Assembly: GCA_009733575.1 (NCBI GenBank) | Contig: ML769441.1 | Span: forward strand, 179,352 to 243,351 | Direction: 5' to 3' | DNA: 64,000 bases | From: Gymnopus androsaceus JB14 | Lineage: Eukaryota; Basidiomycota; Agaricomycetes; Agaricales; Omphalotaceae | Shown here: piece by piece, positions 24,283 through 34,356 of the stretch | How positions within the stretch are numbered: the stretch's first letter is position 1 | Layout: each line of letters begins with the position of its first letter | Program-made: the position numbers and the translations under genes | Notes under the pieces: generated by a model | The model's database searches: none | Seen by the model: only the letters and a program-made list of their open reading frames with translations | What the model was told of the DNA's origin: nothing

Positions 24283-25735
24283 GCTGCAGCCCACAGTTAT
24301 GGAGCAATTCTTTTTGATTCCGGATGCTCTACCCACATGACGCCACTCACCAACAAACTCAGGAATCAAAGGGAGATTCCAACACGAGTCATTCAGGCCT
24401 GAGGCTGCTAACATGGAAACCTTCATAGCAAACATCTCCAGCACACTCCATCTTGATCTCCCCACATATGGACAAGAAATCCAAATGCTAAAACTCCATC
24501 ACACCCTTCTATGTCCAGGCACTCCCAACACACTTGTATCACTGGGAAAACTTGACAACAATGATTACACCATTCATACTGCAAATGGTAAAATGACGAT
24601 CAGAGATTGCCAGGGGAAGCTTGTGGGAGTTATCCCAAAGACTAACAGACTATACCAGATCCCATCACGGGAACATGCTTGTTTGACTAAGATTGGCAGA
24701 TTGGTATCTCTTTACAAGGCACACTGCATCTTAGGTCACCTCAACTATGCTTACATGAAGCATATGTTCCGAGACAACCAGGTTTGTAGGGCTCTTCACT
24801 GTATCCATACCCCTACGGCGAAAATTTCCGTATACAGTACGGAAAAATACGCCGTATACGCCGTAATACGGGACTCGGAACCCAATTAAAAATACCAGTC
24901 AGATAGGGTGAATTTTGGGCCAATTATTGGCTTTCATTTGAAGTGCATGCCACAATAGTCTTGATTAAGCATTAAATACATCTTTTCAAGATGTTTAAAG
25001 AATATTTTGCATACTAAAATCTGTGTCACACTAAGTCACAATCACATCTAAGCTCTTGTTGTTCAATATTTGAGCGGTATAAGTCCCAAATGTGAATATA
25101 TGCGGCATGTGCATGCTTTATATCTTCTTTTCAAACATAAAACAAATTATATAGTGGTAGGATACTGTGTTTAATGCCGAAAATGTAAATGGTCTGTCTA
25201 TGCTGTATACAGCCGTATTTTTCCCATACCATACCGTAGCCCAAAAAAATTCGACCGTAATATGGAAAAAAACTCCGTATCGTATACGGTATGTACGGTG
25301 AAGAGCCCTACAGGTTTGTGGAATCAGATTGGATCCCAAACAAATAGATGAACCAGAATGCCACGCTTGCATGCTTGGGAAAGCATCAAGATATCCTACT
25401 GCTCAGGTGCAATCATCTCTCCATGTGGAGAAATTCGGAGACATCTTCCACATGGACATGTGGGGACCATCACAAGTCAGGACAGTAAACTATTGAACTT
25501 ACATGCTGACTCTAGTTGATGAAGCAACTGATTGGTTGGAGGAACCCCAGATGAAGTTGAAGGACAAGTCATTCGCACAGTATGTGGTTCTCCAAACAGG
25601 TCTCCAAACACAATATGGCACAACTGTTAAAGTTCTCCACTCTGATCAAGGGGGAGAATTTCTCAGTAACAAATTCACAGCATATCTGGAATGTATTGGG
25701 ACATGACAAAGTCTCACAGTACATGGCACCCCAGG
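24283..25735 (+). pseudogene. Copia protease and integrase region, interrupted
   Basis: After the CACTA-type insert the polyprotein resumes with the aspartic protease motif FDSGCSTHM (about 24325), then a gag-pre-integrase HCILGHLNY segment (about 24724). After the hAT-type insert it continues with the CxxC part of the integrase zinc finger (ECHACMLGKAS, about 25356), the first catalytic Asp in HMDMWGP (about 25450) and the second in HSDQGGEF (about 25640). A shift lies at about 24400, and a TGA at 25494-25496 falls within the first catalytic region. No reverse transcriptase follows. Confidence 0.82.
24787..25310. mobile_element. hAT-type non-autonomous element (MITE)
   Basis: 524 bp with terminal inverted repeats TAGGGCTCTTCAC and an exact 8-bp target duplication CAGGTTTG (24779-24786 and 25311-25318). 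A TAGGG end with an 8-bp duplication is the hAT signature. The interior contains many CCGTATAC/GTATACGG words near both ends and no coding sequence. It interrupts the Copia polyprotein between the pre-integrase and integrase domains, so it is younger than the Copia copy. Confidence 0.92.
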
Positions 25736-26351
25736 ACACCTAGGATGACTAGGATACCTGAGGTGAACAAAGTTTTACCCCTTTTTCCTGGGCCAACTAG
25801 GATGCCTCAGGTTGCCTAAGAGGACTAGGTGACCCTAGATCCTCCTGGGCCCAAAACCATTTTTTCTGATGTATGATCATCATGATCATACTTTATGCTA
25901 GTAGGACATTGGTTGGGGTACATCTGGATATACCGTACCCAATCCTCTGGTGAATTGTGTCTCGAGGGATTTTTAATCCCACATACTTGAGAGATAGAGT
26001 GAGCTAGTGTATTTCTACACTGGCCCTCCCCCTCTTGAAGAGAAAAGAAGCTTGCTTGTGAACATTGTACACATTTTGAGCTTGCTCCGTGAGTTTCAGA
26101 AATCTGTTGTAGTTTATGATGGATTTTCCCCCCACAACTTCTGGACGGTGGGTCTTTCCCACTGTCCAGGAGTCTATCAATGGGTTACCCATCAATATTA
26201 AAAAGAATTCCCTGCTCAGGGAGTTGTGAATCTCCAATTTCTTGGAGATTTCAGTCACAGAGTTGCTGGACAGTGACTTGGTCCATCCAGTCCCTTTTTG
26301 AGGGCCTGGTTGGGCCAAAACGTGAATTTACAGTGGTACCGTGTACCACTG
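25736..26351. other. Unassigned sequence after the Copia break
   Basis: At about 25720-25850 there are several CTAGGAT/CCTAGG words in loosely inverted arrangement (CCCAGGACACCTAGGAT and ATCCTCCTGGG), which may be another small hairpin element. A palindrome, ACAGTGGTACCGTGTACCACTGT, lies at about 26330-26352. No gene is seen. Confidence 0.35.
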
Positions 26352-28058
26352 TCAAATTGGAAGGCATGGCCTCCAAAGGGTGGACCTCTCCTCTTGAATC
26401 AATTCAGGATGCTGATCGACACAAGGGGGAGGAACTGGGGTGAGAGGGGGAGATGAGGACACGGGAAGTGTCAAAGAGACATCTGGCGGTGAAATTTCAC
26501 TGTCAGATGAGTGGGGATGACAGGAAGGCCTTAGGCCTGTCTGAGCAATGTCAGCCCATTGGTCTCTGTCAGTATCTCTGACGTTCTCGTGTGGATCATC
26601 TCCGCAAGGAGATTGTCCTCCTGAGTTGATCCTAGCGTGAATCCATTCAGGGGATGTGTTTTGTTTGAACAAAACACCAGGTTCTGGGTATGAATACATA
26701 CCCAATCTCATTGTATGATGAGATGTTACAGTCACTGTGGATGTAGATTTTACATCCGGTTCATTGCAACTATCAGGATTAAATCCTGGCATGTTAGCTT
26801 TTGCTAATGTGTCTGTGAACTGTTGAAGTTCATGGAGAGCCCGTTGGCTTGCAGCTTGTGCTTCTGCACATTGCTGTAGAAAAATATTGGTTGGGGTTAA
26901 CCCAAATGGTGATACGGGTGTAGCTGAAGCCACACCTATGCGTTCAGTATGAACGTAGAAGGGTCCAGCTTGGCTATAGTTGAGCTGGAATTGGTTTTGC
27001 ACAATGCAGGGAGCATCGTGGGTCACCGAGTTGTTTTCACAACTTGGTGACTGCCCGAATTGGGTATTTGACCCAATTTGGGAATTTGGTGTAGCAGGAG
27101 CTGCACCAAAACGTTCAGTTTGAATGTATTGAGGATCAGCTTGACTATGATCAAGCTGGGCGAGTTTTCCACAATGTGGGATACATCATGCCGGCTTGAA
27201 TCGTGAGCAGAACCACATGATTGAGAAGAATTCCCAAATTGGGTGTTTAATCCAATCTGGGAATTTGGCGAGGTTAGAACCATGCCAGAATGTTCCAGGA
27301 GAACGTCAGGATGTTCAGCTCGACTCCTGTCAAGCTGGGATGAGTCCTTCATAATGTGAGAGACATCATGAAGGCTCGTTTCATGTGCAGAAGCACACGA
27401 TTGAGATGAACTCCCAAATTGAGGTTTTAATCCAATTTGGGAATTATGCGTAACCAGAGTCACACCAAAACATTCAGCATGAACATATTGAGTGTCAGCT
27501 TGACTGCAGTTGAGCTGGAGTGTGTTTTCCACAATGCCGGATGCATCATGAGGCACCAAGTCATGAAAATGACTTGGTGTCTTCCCAAATTGGGGTTTTA
27601 ATCCAATTTGGGAATATGGTGCAGCGGGAGCTGCACCAAAACGTTTGGAATGAACGTATGGATGTTCAGCTTGACTAGAGTCAAGCTGGGGTATGATGCG
27701 GGACGCATCCTGGGGCACTGAGTCATGAAAATGACTTCTTCTCTGCTGGACCCATAGCACCCTTCTTCCTCACAGGTACAGCTGCAACAGAGTCTTCTAT
27801 GCCAGATTCTGCAGCACCAGGCGCCTCAACAGCAGCAGATGAGGAAGTACCAGAACTAGACAGGACTTCTGGTGCGGCCAGAGAGGCAGAAGGTGAAGGA
27901 GTGGTAAGCTGTTTCTGAGGCGGCGCGGTGTTCTCATCAGAGATGTTTGTTGCATCTCGTTTTGCAGAAGATGGAGAAGGACCGATAGAAACTAGGCGAT
28001 AGATAAATGAGAAAAAACAGATGACAATCACAGCCATTAACCTACTGAAGGCAGTCAA
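26352..28058 (-). pseudogene. Unknown protein with about 60-residue tandem repeats, frameshifted
   Basis: On the minus strand an N-terminal Ser/Pro/Ala-rich part (27723-28058) joins, after a one-base shift near 27745, to five to six tandem repeats of about 60 residues, then to a unique tail ending at 26352. A second shift lies near 27165. Each repeat has the order HDxS, ENxxQL, SQAxxxYVH, FG, SQIGL, QFG. The tail contains a helix (ALHELQQFTDTLAKAN). A spliced exon with a CPSC motif may lie upstream at about 28070-28130. I do not recognise the family. Its surroundings are all transposon relics, so an origin in a mobile element is likely. Confidence 0.45.
26890..27740 (-). repeat. Coding minisatellite of about 180-bp units
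   Basis: Blocks containing CCAATTTGGGAAT and related words recur at about 27058, 27238, 27418 and 27593 (spacing 180, 180 and 175 bp), with a diverged unit near 26900. Each unit encodes one about 60-residue repeat of the gene above. Within a unit AATTGGG and CCAATTT form a local palindrome. Confidence 0.8.
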
Positions 28059-28277
28059 AGCATCAGCAGTTGCACTGCATGAGGGGCAATAGTTCGTAGG
28101 TGCGGTCTTTTCTGAAGAGTTTGCTAAAAAAAATCCATTATATTATATCTTGTGTATTCCTGCATGAATTGCGGCAAGAAAAAGAAGCAAGGTCTGAAAA
28201 CACAAGATAAAGGGTCAAAAGGTCAGTAACATGGTTTGATGTTGGCGAAATGAATAAATACTGACTGTGAAATAGGA

Positions 28278-28421
28278 AATATGAGTAACCACACCAAAAA
28301 ATGCTGGGGGGAAGAAGCCGTGGCTGCTGCAAAGGATTCTACCCTAGATAAAGCACGAGATGCTATTAAGAAGATTGGAAAGAAGAGTCAATTGAAACTC
28401 ACAGCTGCTCTCAAAACATGT
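28278..28421 (+). pseudogene. Fragment resembling the N-terminal zinc region of hAT-type transposases
   Basis: A short frame reads SNHTKKCWGEEAVAAA followed by a charged helix and LTAALKT, then a GTAAAC donor-like site. The HxxxCWG arrangement with downstream helix is common at the start of basidiomycete hAT-like transposases (BED-like finger). No transposase body follows; the fragment stands alone between other relics. The family call is from memory of the motif and is uncertain. Confidence 0.35.
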
Positions 28422-28711
28422 AAACTTATCCCCAGTTGTTTCTTCAGCCGCCACTGGCGATGGGGGTGCACGACTCCACTCTATTTATTAAATTGTGTAT
28501 GGATGTGGTTTCTGCAATGAGCTCAATGAGCTAGGTGAGGGAGTCAATGTCACGGGTAGGAGTTATAGTAGATTCTGTATCCCCCAGACTGGTTTTTGGT
28601 TCTTGAATACACCCTCCTTGTCCTATTGTGCGCATGACGTTTTGGGTATAGGTCACCTTTCAGCTCGAGCAAGAAGTCGAGGGCGTAATATACCTGTCAG
28701 ACTGGTGTCGA

Positions 28712-29935
28712 TCAGTTGTTCTCTTCCGTTTCGTGAAAAGTAACATCACCAAAGCTTTTTTCCAGCCTCCGTGTCTGCCCAATGTACCTGAGCAATGTTT
28801 TCATGCCTTTCTCGTCCCCAAGAAGTATCTTCAATGAAGAAGCATCCCAGCCAAGTTCCCTCTGCATGCAAAAGCGCTCTCTCGAGTACGATGGGCAGTC
28901 CAGAATGAAGTGCCGCACCGTTTCCAGCTCGTTTCTGCCTCTCAAACGGCAGTGGGGACAGTTTGGATTATCGTTTTTCTTGATGTGATTAAGATGTTGG
29001 GCAAGAGCAACGTGGCCAGTTCGGAGTTGAATTAGGATGCTTGATTGCCATTGCCTGAATTTCCCCACTATTGCAAGAAACTTAGACTTTATACCCCGTT
29101 CATCAATTTGTTTGAACTGATCAGAGCGCTGTGATGTCTGGAAGCAAGTTCCCCATTTCCCGGTCAACTTTTTCTGGAACACCTGTTTCAGAGCAGATAC
29201 GCTGGCTGATAGTACCTCACCTTGTAGGAATGGGGGCAAATCCTTCACATCACTACCCCTTCCCTGTGCTGCTTCCTTTGCCTCCTTGTCTACTAGTTCG
29301 TTTCTGGCTATTCCCCAATGCCCCGGTACCCATACCAAGGAGAGAGCTTGGTCCTGCTGTGAGGACCTGGATAGTTTGGCTTTCATACGGTGTACCTGTT
29401 CAATGATAGCCTGACCCAATTTGAGTTTTAGCTTTTCAGTGGCCTGGATCACCGATCTCCCATCCAGGCTTACTGTACAGCCTGCCTTGCTGATCTTGTC
29501 ACAGTAGTCTTTGAGGAGGTGTAGACCGAGGATGACCCCCACACCCTCTGAGTCAAAAGTGGTGTAGTGGCTCAGAGGTCCAAGATGATATTGTAGAGTT
29601 GCATTTGGAATGACACAATCTCTTACCAATAGAACTGCCGCTGCACCTGCTTTACCTTTGTAGCCCGATCCGTCTGTGAAGACTTTTATGTCAGCTTGAG
29701 TTCTTCTTGCGTCTTCCAGTGCATCCTCCTTCTTCGCCGCAACTCGAGTTTTGAAGTGGGTGGGGGAGTATGCTGAAAATAGATGCTTCTCGTTTGGAGA
29801 AAATTGTGAATTGGGGACCGCTCCTCCGCCTCTCTGACGTATGTGCATTCCTGGGCACTGTTGGTCTTTGCTGCATTTTCATAGACCACTTTGCTGAACT
29901 TGTTGAACCATTGGTCCATCTGACCTGAAAGGAAG
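28712..29935 (-). mobile_element. LINE (non-LTR retrotransposon), 3' part: RNase H and C-terminal zinc domain
   Basis: One long frame (29848 down to 28712) carries an RNase H domain with the catalytic set FTDGSG, DSEGVG, SLDGRS and WVPGHWGI...ELVDKEAKEA. A C-terminal CPHC...HFILDCP zinc knuckle follows, as in LINE reverse transcriptases. The segment just upstream (29850-29935) continues the same protein after one frameshift. The reverse transcriptase itself is absent, so the copy is 5'-truncated as LINE insertions often are. It abuts a Gypsy fragment on the opposite strand at about 29936, so one inserted into or was joined to the other. It has no function on its own. Confidence 0.88.
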
Positions 29936-32335
29936 TTCCCTTTCAGTTTGGTGAGCTTGAAGCTCAGTCTCAGGCTTCCCTCAAGAAAGCCATTGTTGAA
30001 TCGCCAGCAATACAACGTTTAGACTACAAGAATGGTGCAGTCATCATTCTTGCTGTTGATTCCTGTAATATCTGCATTGGTTTTGTACTGATGCAGCTTG
30101 ACCTCCTTGATCCCTGAATCCAATACATTAACCGTTTTGGCTCACTTACACTCACACCTTGTGAGGCTAATTACAGCCAAGCAAAGCTTGAGTTGTATGG
30201 CCTCTTCCGCTCATTACGAGCTACCCGTTTGTGGATTGTGGGTGCTCCCAACTTTGTCGTAGAAGTTGATGCCCTCTACATACGTGGAATGCTCAACAAT
30301 CCGGATATTCAAGTGGATGCCACAATCAATTGCTGGATTGCTGGTATTCTTCTGTTTTCATTCACACTGGTTCATGTACCTTCAGAACGTATAGCTGCCG
30401 ATTCCATTTCACGATGAACACCCCAGTCTGAAGACACACCTGAATTGAAGGAAGAATTTGAAGACTGGATTGACCATGCAAATGGTTTATGCATGTAATC
30501 AATTCATCTTTGCTGGTTCCTAATTCCCTCAACAACCTCTCCCTCTTTCCTGTTTTCGGAGTCAAGCCAATTTCTGGTGATTGGGCCACCACTGTTCCCT
30601 ACTCATTGATTCCATGTGCAAAAGCTGCAAAGTGTACTGGTTCTCACCTTGACGGAGTGCGAGACTATCTAATCTCTCTCGAGCATCCTGATAGCCTGAC
30701 GGATGCACAATCATTCCTTTATTTGTTTCTGCTTGCAGTTCTTTGTGGACACCTCAGGTCAACTTTGGCATAAGGACTCTCAAGGCTGTCATTGACTCAT
30801 TATTCCTGAAGTTTGCCATATATCAATAATCATTGAATGCCATGACAAGATGGGTCACAAGGGCATCTGGGCCACTACTGCTTCAATCCGTGAACATTTT
30901 TGGTGGCCTCGCATTATCAACAATGTCAAATGGTACATTTGTACCTGTCACCTGTGTCAGCTATGCCAAACAGACAAGTTTTGTATTCCACCAGTTGTTG
31001 CTGAACCCCTCGGGCTCTTGCCAAATGCTATATGGATGTTATGGAGATGCCTGCATCTGGTGGGTTTAAGTACATTGTCCATGTCCGTGGTGGTGGGCAT
31101 CTACACCGACCAGCACTTACTTGATTGATTGCACCGCCACATTTTCGCCTCACAAAAGATGTCCGCTTTTGTAACACGTTTTTTGCCTACCTAATGGTGT
31201 CCTAAAATTGTGAAAAAATTTGAGTAGGCTCAGGACTTCACGTATCAGGGAATGGTTGGACGGATTTTTGCAGTTTGCAGTTTGAAGAGAGATGTAATGA
31301 AAGGTCGAATCTCAAGATTCCGTCCGACCATTCCCTCCGTTATGCACTTACATATCCAGAAATGCAAAAAAAGTAGCCAAATCGCTATTTTGAAGTCGAA
31401 TAAAGGCAAAATACTTTTCCATGTAAGACTGATCAAAAGGCATGTCATTGAGCACCCAATAGCTAGAACATGATATAAAACACTTTATAATCATTGAACT
31501 ACTTGCAAGATATGTACAGAATTGTAATATAGATAAAATCTGATAAAATCGACCATCCTGATGCTGTAGCTCGAGAACGATGCATTTGAGCGCTGGACAG
31601 ATCAGGAAATGAACACGGACAAAATTCGAGGTGGCAGTGTTGATTAGTCAGGTAAGCGCTGGTCGGTGTAGATGCCCATCACCAATGTCCGCTGTTCTTC
31701 TAGCGCATACCCTGAATTTCGAAAATTACGTCACCAAATGGGAGATGCAATCACAACTTGGATCTTTGAAGATCTGTTGTGTTGTTGGGGTTCACTATGG
31801 GAAATCGTGACTGACAATGGTACTCCCTTCCTTCGAGCCCTCGAGATTTTGGCCAAACGGTACAGGATCCATCACATCACCATCTCTGGTTATAACTCTC
31901 AAGCTGCAGGTGTTATTGAATGCAAACACTACGACATACAAGAAAGTTTAATCAAGGCCGCAGATGGGGATTCATCTAAATGGTCGCCCTCTGCCCATTC
32001 CGTATTCTGGGCTGAATGTGTTATGGTTCGTTGCTCCATTGGGACAAGTCCATACTTTCTTGCACATGGTGTGCACCCTACACTACCTATTGGCCTCGAG
32101 GAAGCAACATATCTCATTCCACCACCCAACTCTACTCTATCCACAACCAACCTTATTGCATGTCGGGCAAGAGAACTCCAGAAACGTTTGGAGGACCTTG
32201 AGGCTATGCAACAATGTGTCCATGGAAAATGTTTGGATTGGGTCGCTAAAATTGAACACAACCATGCTGCAACTATCAAGAACTTTATCTTTAACTCTGG
32301 CGATTTGGTTTTGGCTTGTAACACGTGAGTTGAGA
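29936..32335 (+). mobile_element. Ty3/Gypsy fragment: RNase H and integrase, interrupted
   Basis: Begins inside the pol gene with the Gypsy RNase H (VIILAVDSCNI at about 30035, EANYSQAKLELYG at about 30165, LVHVPSER at about 30370). The H2C2 integrase finger follows (HDKMGHKG with CHLCQLC, 30845-30970) and the integrase core with DNGTPF (second catalytic Asp, about 31815) and a VIECKH segment in place of the glutamate helix (about 31910). A TGA at about 30114-30116 and several shifts break the frame. The integrase is split by a TIR element (31088-31684). Reverse transcriptase, gag and LTRs are not identifiable, so both ends are lost. Confidence 0.88.
31088..31684. mobile_element. Non-autonomous TIR element inserted in the Gypsy integrase
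   Basis: 597 bp. The 33-bp ends are inverted repeats with about three mismatches and share GGGCATCTACACCGACCAGC. The direct repeat ATGTCCG flanks it (31081-31087 and 31685-31691); one more base each side differs, so the target duplication is 7 or a mutated 8 bp. Removing it rejoins the Gypsy integrase reading. A perfect small hairpin (31248-31336, arms with GGGAATGG and CCATTCCC) lies inside and may be a second nested insertion. No coding sequence. Confidence 0.8.
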
Positions 32336-32608
32336 AGACTTTCACATGGAAGAATCGCATGCGCTACATGGGTTCACTGGTGGTTATTCGACGTAACCGG
32401 GTCACCTGTAAGTCCCCACTACATAGTTATATAAAAGCCTCGGGAGGGTACTCTTTTGCTTGTGTACAAGTAGATAAGGGGAATCCCCCAGGTACAAATA
32501 AAACCTTCTAAAGTTTTGACTAATCAGGCCAGATATCGGACTTAAGCCATCACATACCTTATCAGAGCGCCCATAAGGCGCTTCCTTTATCAGCGCTTAG
32601 AGTTCTTA
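32336..32608. other. Possible LTR-like remnant
   Basis: A TATAAAAGCCTCGG box (about 32429) is followed by AATAAAACC (about 32498), the layout of an LTR promoter and poly(A) signal. No second copy is in the window, so this is only suggestive. Confidence 0.3.
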
Positions 32609-33862
32609 CTAAATCGGGACTAGGGAACATGGAAGATATGTATTGAACATAGTATAAAAGAGCAAGGAGTACAACAACAAGGAAGTACATGCATTTTCAG
32701 AGCACAATATCAAAACAACAACAATAGAATACAAGGCTTGGTAAGGTAGCAAGGGGAAAGAACTCAACAGCAGTGAATGGCAGCCACAAAACAACGGAGG
32801 AAGATACAGGAAGCGGGTGTAGATCAACCACAAAAAGATTAGAAAGAACATGTGAGAATGCCAAGAAATTGAGCAGAAGACTCTCAAGAAATAAATCAAG
32901 GCCATCGCCCTACTCATCACCTCCCTCCCTAAGGCTACACAACAATGAGAGGCATAGAAATTCGCTACATCTGTCAAAGTAGTGTTGCGCACGTCTCCCG
33001 GGTAGGAAGACACTGTCAATTCCGTGGTGATAGTCACCCCAGCTGCTCCAAGTAGAGAAGAGTAGAGTCCTGGAGTTGCAAACAACTCCGAGGACAAAAG
33101 TAGGAAACGGTTCCGCACAACTGCGGTCATTCCTTCAGGCATTGTTGGTGCCCGGTTTGCAACGAGGAGGCGTCCTTGAATGCTGCGAATGGAGACATGA
33201 TTGTTGGAGTCACGTCTAACACCCGCCGGAGTACTGTCAGGGTACGTGCAATTGTACCGAGCCTATTCCTCCGGTGGGGCGTTCTTAGTGGGATTCTTCA
33301 TCCTGGGCTGACCAGTTGGTCTCAGCCTTGTAGCTCTCGTGCGTGACAATGCTCCTTTGGTCAACCCCCCCCTGTCAGTCCTACCTCTCACTACATGAGT
33401 GATAGGTAGACTGCCCATCATGTCGGAAGAGGGCCCAGGCTCGAATCGAGCCCTCTCCTCCTCCCTCTTACGTTTGTAGGTATAACTTACGGACCGAGGT
33501 CGGAAGAAGTTGGAAAGGGCGGTACAATGGAGATCATTTTGTCTATTCTCCGCGAGCCCGCGTGCTTCTTTGTAGAGATCCCTGGTGAGGGTAAATGCTC
33601 TCCAGTGTAGTGGCCCGGGGTTGTCCCCTGCATCATCGAGGTTTTGCAGCATGCAAACCAACATGATGTATGCCAGTGGCGTAGTGATGTCCGTCCTCCT
33701 CCTGAGCAGTAAGATGTCGAAACCCCCTCGAGGGATTGGCAATCCTGCCTGCACGTTGTCTCGTGTGGAGGCTGCATCGTTGCCATAGACAACGAAACCC
33801 TTGGGCGTGAGGTAACCACCATCAGGTAGGTCCTGAGGGGCAGCCCTAGCTGCTAGAATCAT
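32609..33862 (-). pseudogene. Unknown protein with an in-frame stop
   Basis: One frame stays open from 33862 to 32609 except for a TAG at 33263-33265; the reading around it (PPEE, stop, ARYNC) continues without a shift. The N-terminal part has RGGFDILLLRRR and a basic region rich in Arg/Glu. The part after the stop contains LLVANRAPTMPEGM and VVRNRFLLLSSEL. The last 100 or so residues are very hydrophobic and may be an untranslated or intron region read through. I do not recognise the family. Its position between a Gypsy fragment and a KDZ element suggests a transposon-associated gene. Confidence 0.4.
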
Positions 33863-34356
33863 GTATCAAACAAGGGAGATCCTGCATTTTCCAGGATACA
33901 TCAGAATGCATGATCTCCCTTCCTCCTAACAGTAGGGATTTTGGGTAGGGGTTTTGGTGGCTGCCATACCTGGGACTATCAGCTCACCACGCCACCCCCG
34001 CACGCTGCTCACTGTTACAGTGCACCTTGGTCATCGCCCTTCCCCGCCGTCCCGCCTTTGGCGCTCGGAAACGAATCGCCGATTCCATCATCAATTTGAT
34101 CATCAATCCGCCTCCCCACACACCGGCTTGCGCACTCTTCCCTCGATGTCGCGCACACCATTTCAGTCAGGGACCACACCCTTTGCTGGTCATCTCGTCG
34201 CAATGCTGTGATTAGATTTGTCATTGTCGCCGACAGCGGGCGCGATCGTTTCTTAAACAGCGCCTAAAAATCTCGAAAAAATTGCAATAATCGTAAAAAA
34301 AAAATACAGCTGTGCGACGAATCGCAGGGATCCAATAGACCGGTTTACATGTCATA
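33863..34356. other. Spacer between the unknown gene and the KDZ element
   Basis: No gene is seen. The 3' flank and any terminal repeat of KDZ copy 1 should lie here, but I could not pair it with the other side. Confidence 0.4.

Larger units (their letters stand above)
21612..25735 (+). mobile_element. Ty1/Copia LTR retrotransposon, 3'-truncated and nested
   Basis: The order is 5' LTR, tRNA-type primer site, Gag with CCHC zinc knuckle, aspartic protease, GAG-pre-integrase and the start of the integrase core. This is the Copia order (integrase before reverse transcriptase). Sequence after the integrase HSDQGGEF motif ends near 25735, so reverse transcriptase, RNase H and the 3' LTR are missing. 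Two non-autonomous DNA transposons are inserted in the body (23881-24279 and 24787-25310). Stops and shifts in gag confirm that it is inactive. It starts about 80 bp after the stop of the NOD-like receptor gene. Confidence 0.88.
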
